The notes below the pieces were generated by a model. It was not told where the DNA came from and ran no database searches. It saw nothing but the letters and a program-made list of their open reading frames with translations. DNA of 15,070 nt. It comes from an uncultured Paraprevotella sp. GTDB lineage: Bacteria; Bacteroidota; Bacteroidia; Bacteroidales; Bacteroidaceae. The DNA lies in NCBI GenBank assembly GCA_900766785.1, contig CAAFWT010000056.1:1-15070 (forward strand), in the 5' to 3' direction. This document shows, piece by piece, positions 15,056-15,070 of the stretch (the stretch's first letter is position 1; every line of letters begins with the position of its first letter). The position numbers were made by a program, and so were the translations under genes.

Positions 15056-15070
15056 AGATCGGAAGAGCGT
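15056..15070. other. Illumina adapter remnant at the contig end
   Basis: The last 15 bases, AGATCGGAAGAGCGT, are identical to the start of the common Illumina adapter (AGATCGGAAGAGC plus GT). They sit exactly at the edge and are not genomic. Confidence 0.93.

Noticed and set aside
1..15070. CRISPR arrays, transposases, phage genes, tRNA genes or a defence cluster
   Set aside because: No regularly spaced repeats, no IS ends with a transposase, no cloverleaf-like segments and no defence-type proteins were visible; the gene set is mostly conserved housekeeping.

Overview
The window reads as a piece of a Bacteroidota chromosome, most likely order Bacteroidales and probably Prevotellaceae. This is inferred from the gene order (surE-lpxB diverging from parA-parB-DUF5683-lytic transglycosylase-rel), from promoter elements of the Bacteroidota type (TAnnTTTG, here often TACCTTTGC), from the near absence of Shine-Dalgarno sequences, and from secreted proteins whose predicted mature N-terminus is Gln. 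There are no tRNA or rRNA genes, transposases, CRISPR arrays or phage genes. Almost everything is housekeeping; the less ordinary material lies at the left end and between genes.

Layout. Bases 3-71 hold the last 22 codons of a + strand gene entering from the left. It converges with a - strand gene (92-1492) for a secreted calpain-family (C2) cysteine peptidase. A gene-free AT-rich stretch (1493-1854) follows, then the - strand pair surE-lpxB (nucleotide phosphatase and lipid A disaccharide synthase, 4-base overlap). A 217-bp divergent intergenic region (3789-4005) carries promoters in both directions and two identical, perfect DnaA boxes set exactly 20 bp apart. To its right, on the + strand, come parA, parB, a DUF5683 membrane protein, an MltD-like lytic transglycosylase with LysM, and a bifunctional (p)ppGpp synthetase/hydrolase (rel). 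Between the transglycosylase and rel lies a remarkable run of alternating purine-pyrimidine DNA. A small MerR-family regulator (- strand) and alaS (+ strand) then diverge from overlapping promoters. alaS ends at a strong intrinsic terminator and converges with a - strand RecD/Dda-type SF1 helicase gene whose extreme 5' end is cut off by the end of the contig.

How the genes fit together. ParA and ParB position and segregate the origin region; the lytic transglycosylase remodels peptidoglycan; Rel ties growth to nutrient status; SurE and LpxB serve nucleotide and outer-membrane metabolism. The DnaA boxes next to parAB, with genes diverging from them, make 3.79-4.0 kb a candidate replication-origin or DnaA-controlled region. 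This is inference, to be tested by GC skew over the whole contig or genome.

The final 15 bases (15056-15070) match the start of the standard Illumina adapter and should be treated as sequencing artefact. The window therefore ends at the end of an assembled contig, and the real sequence stops near 15055.
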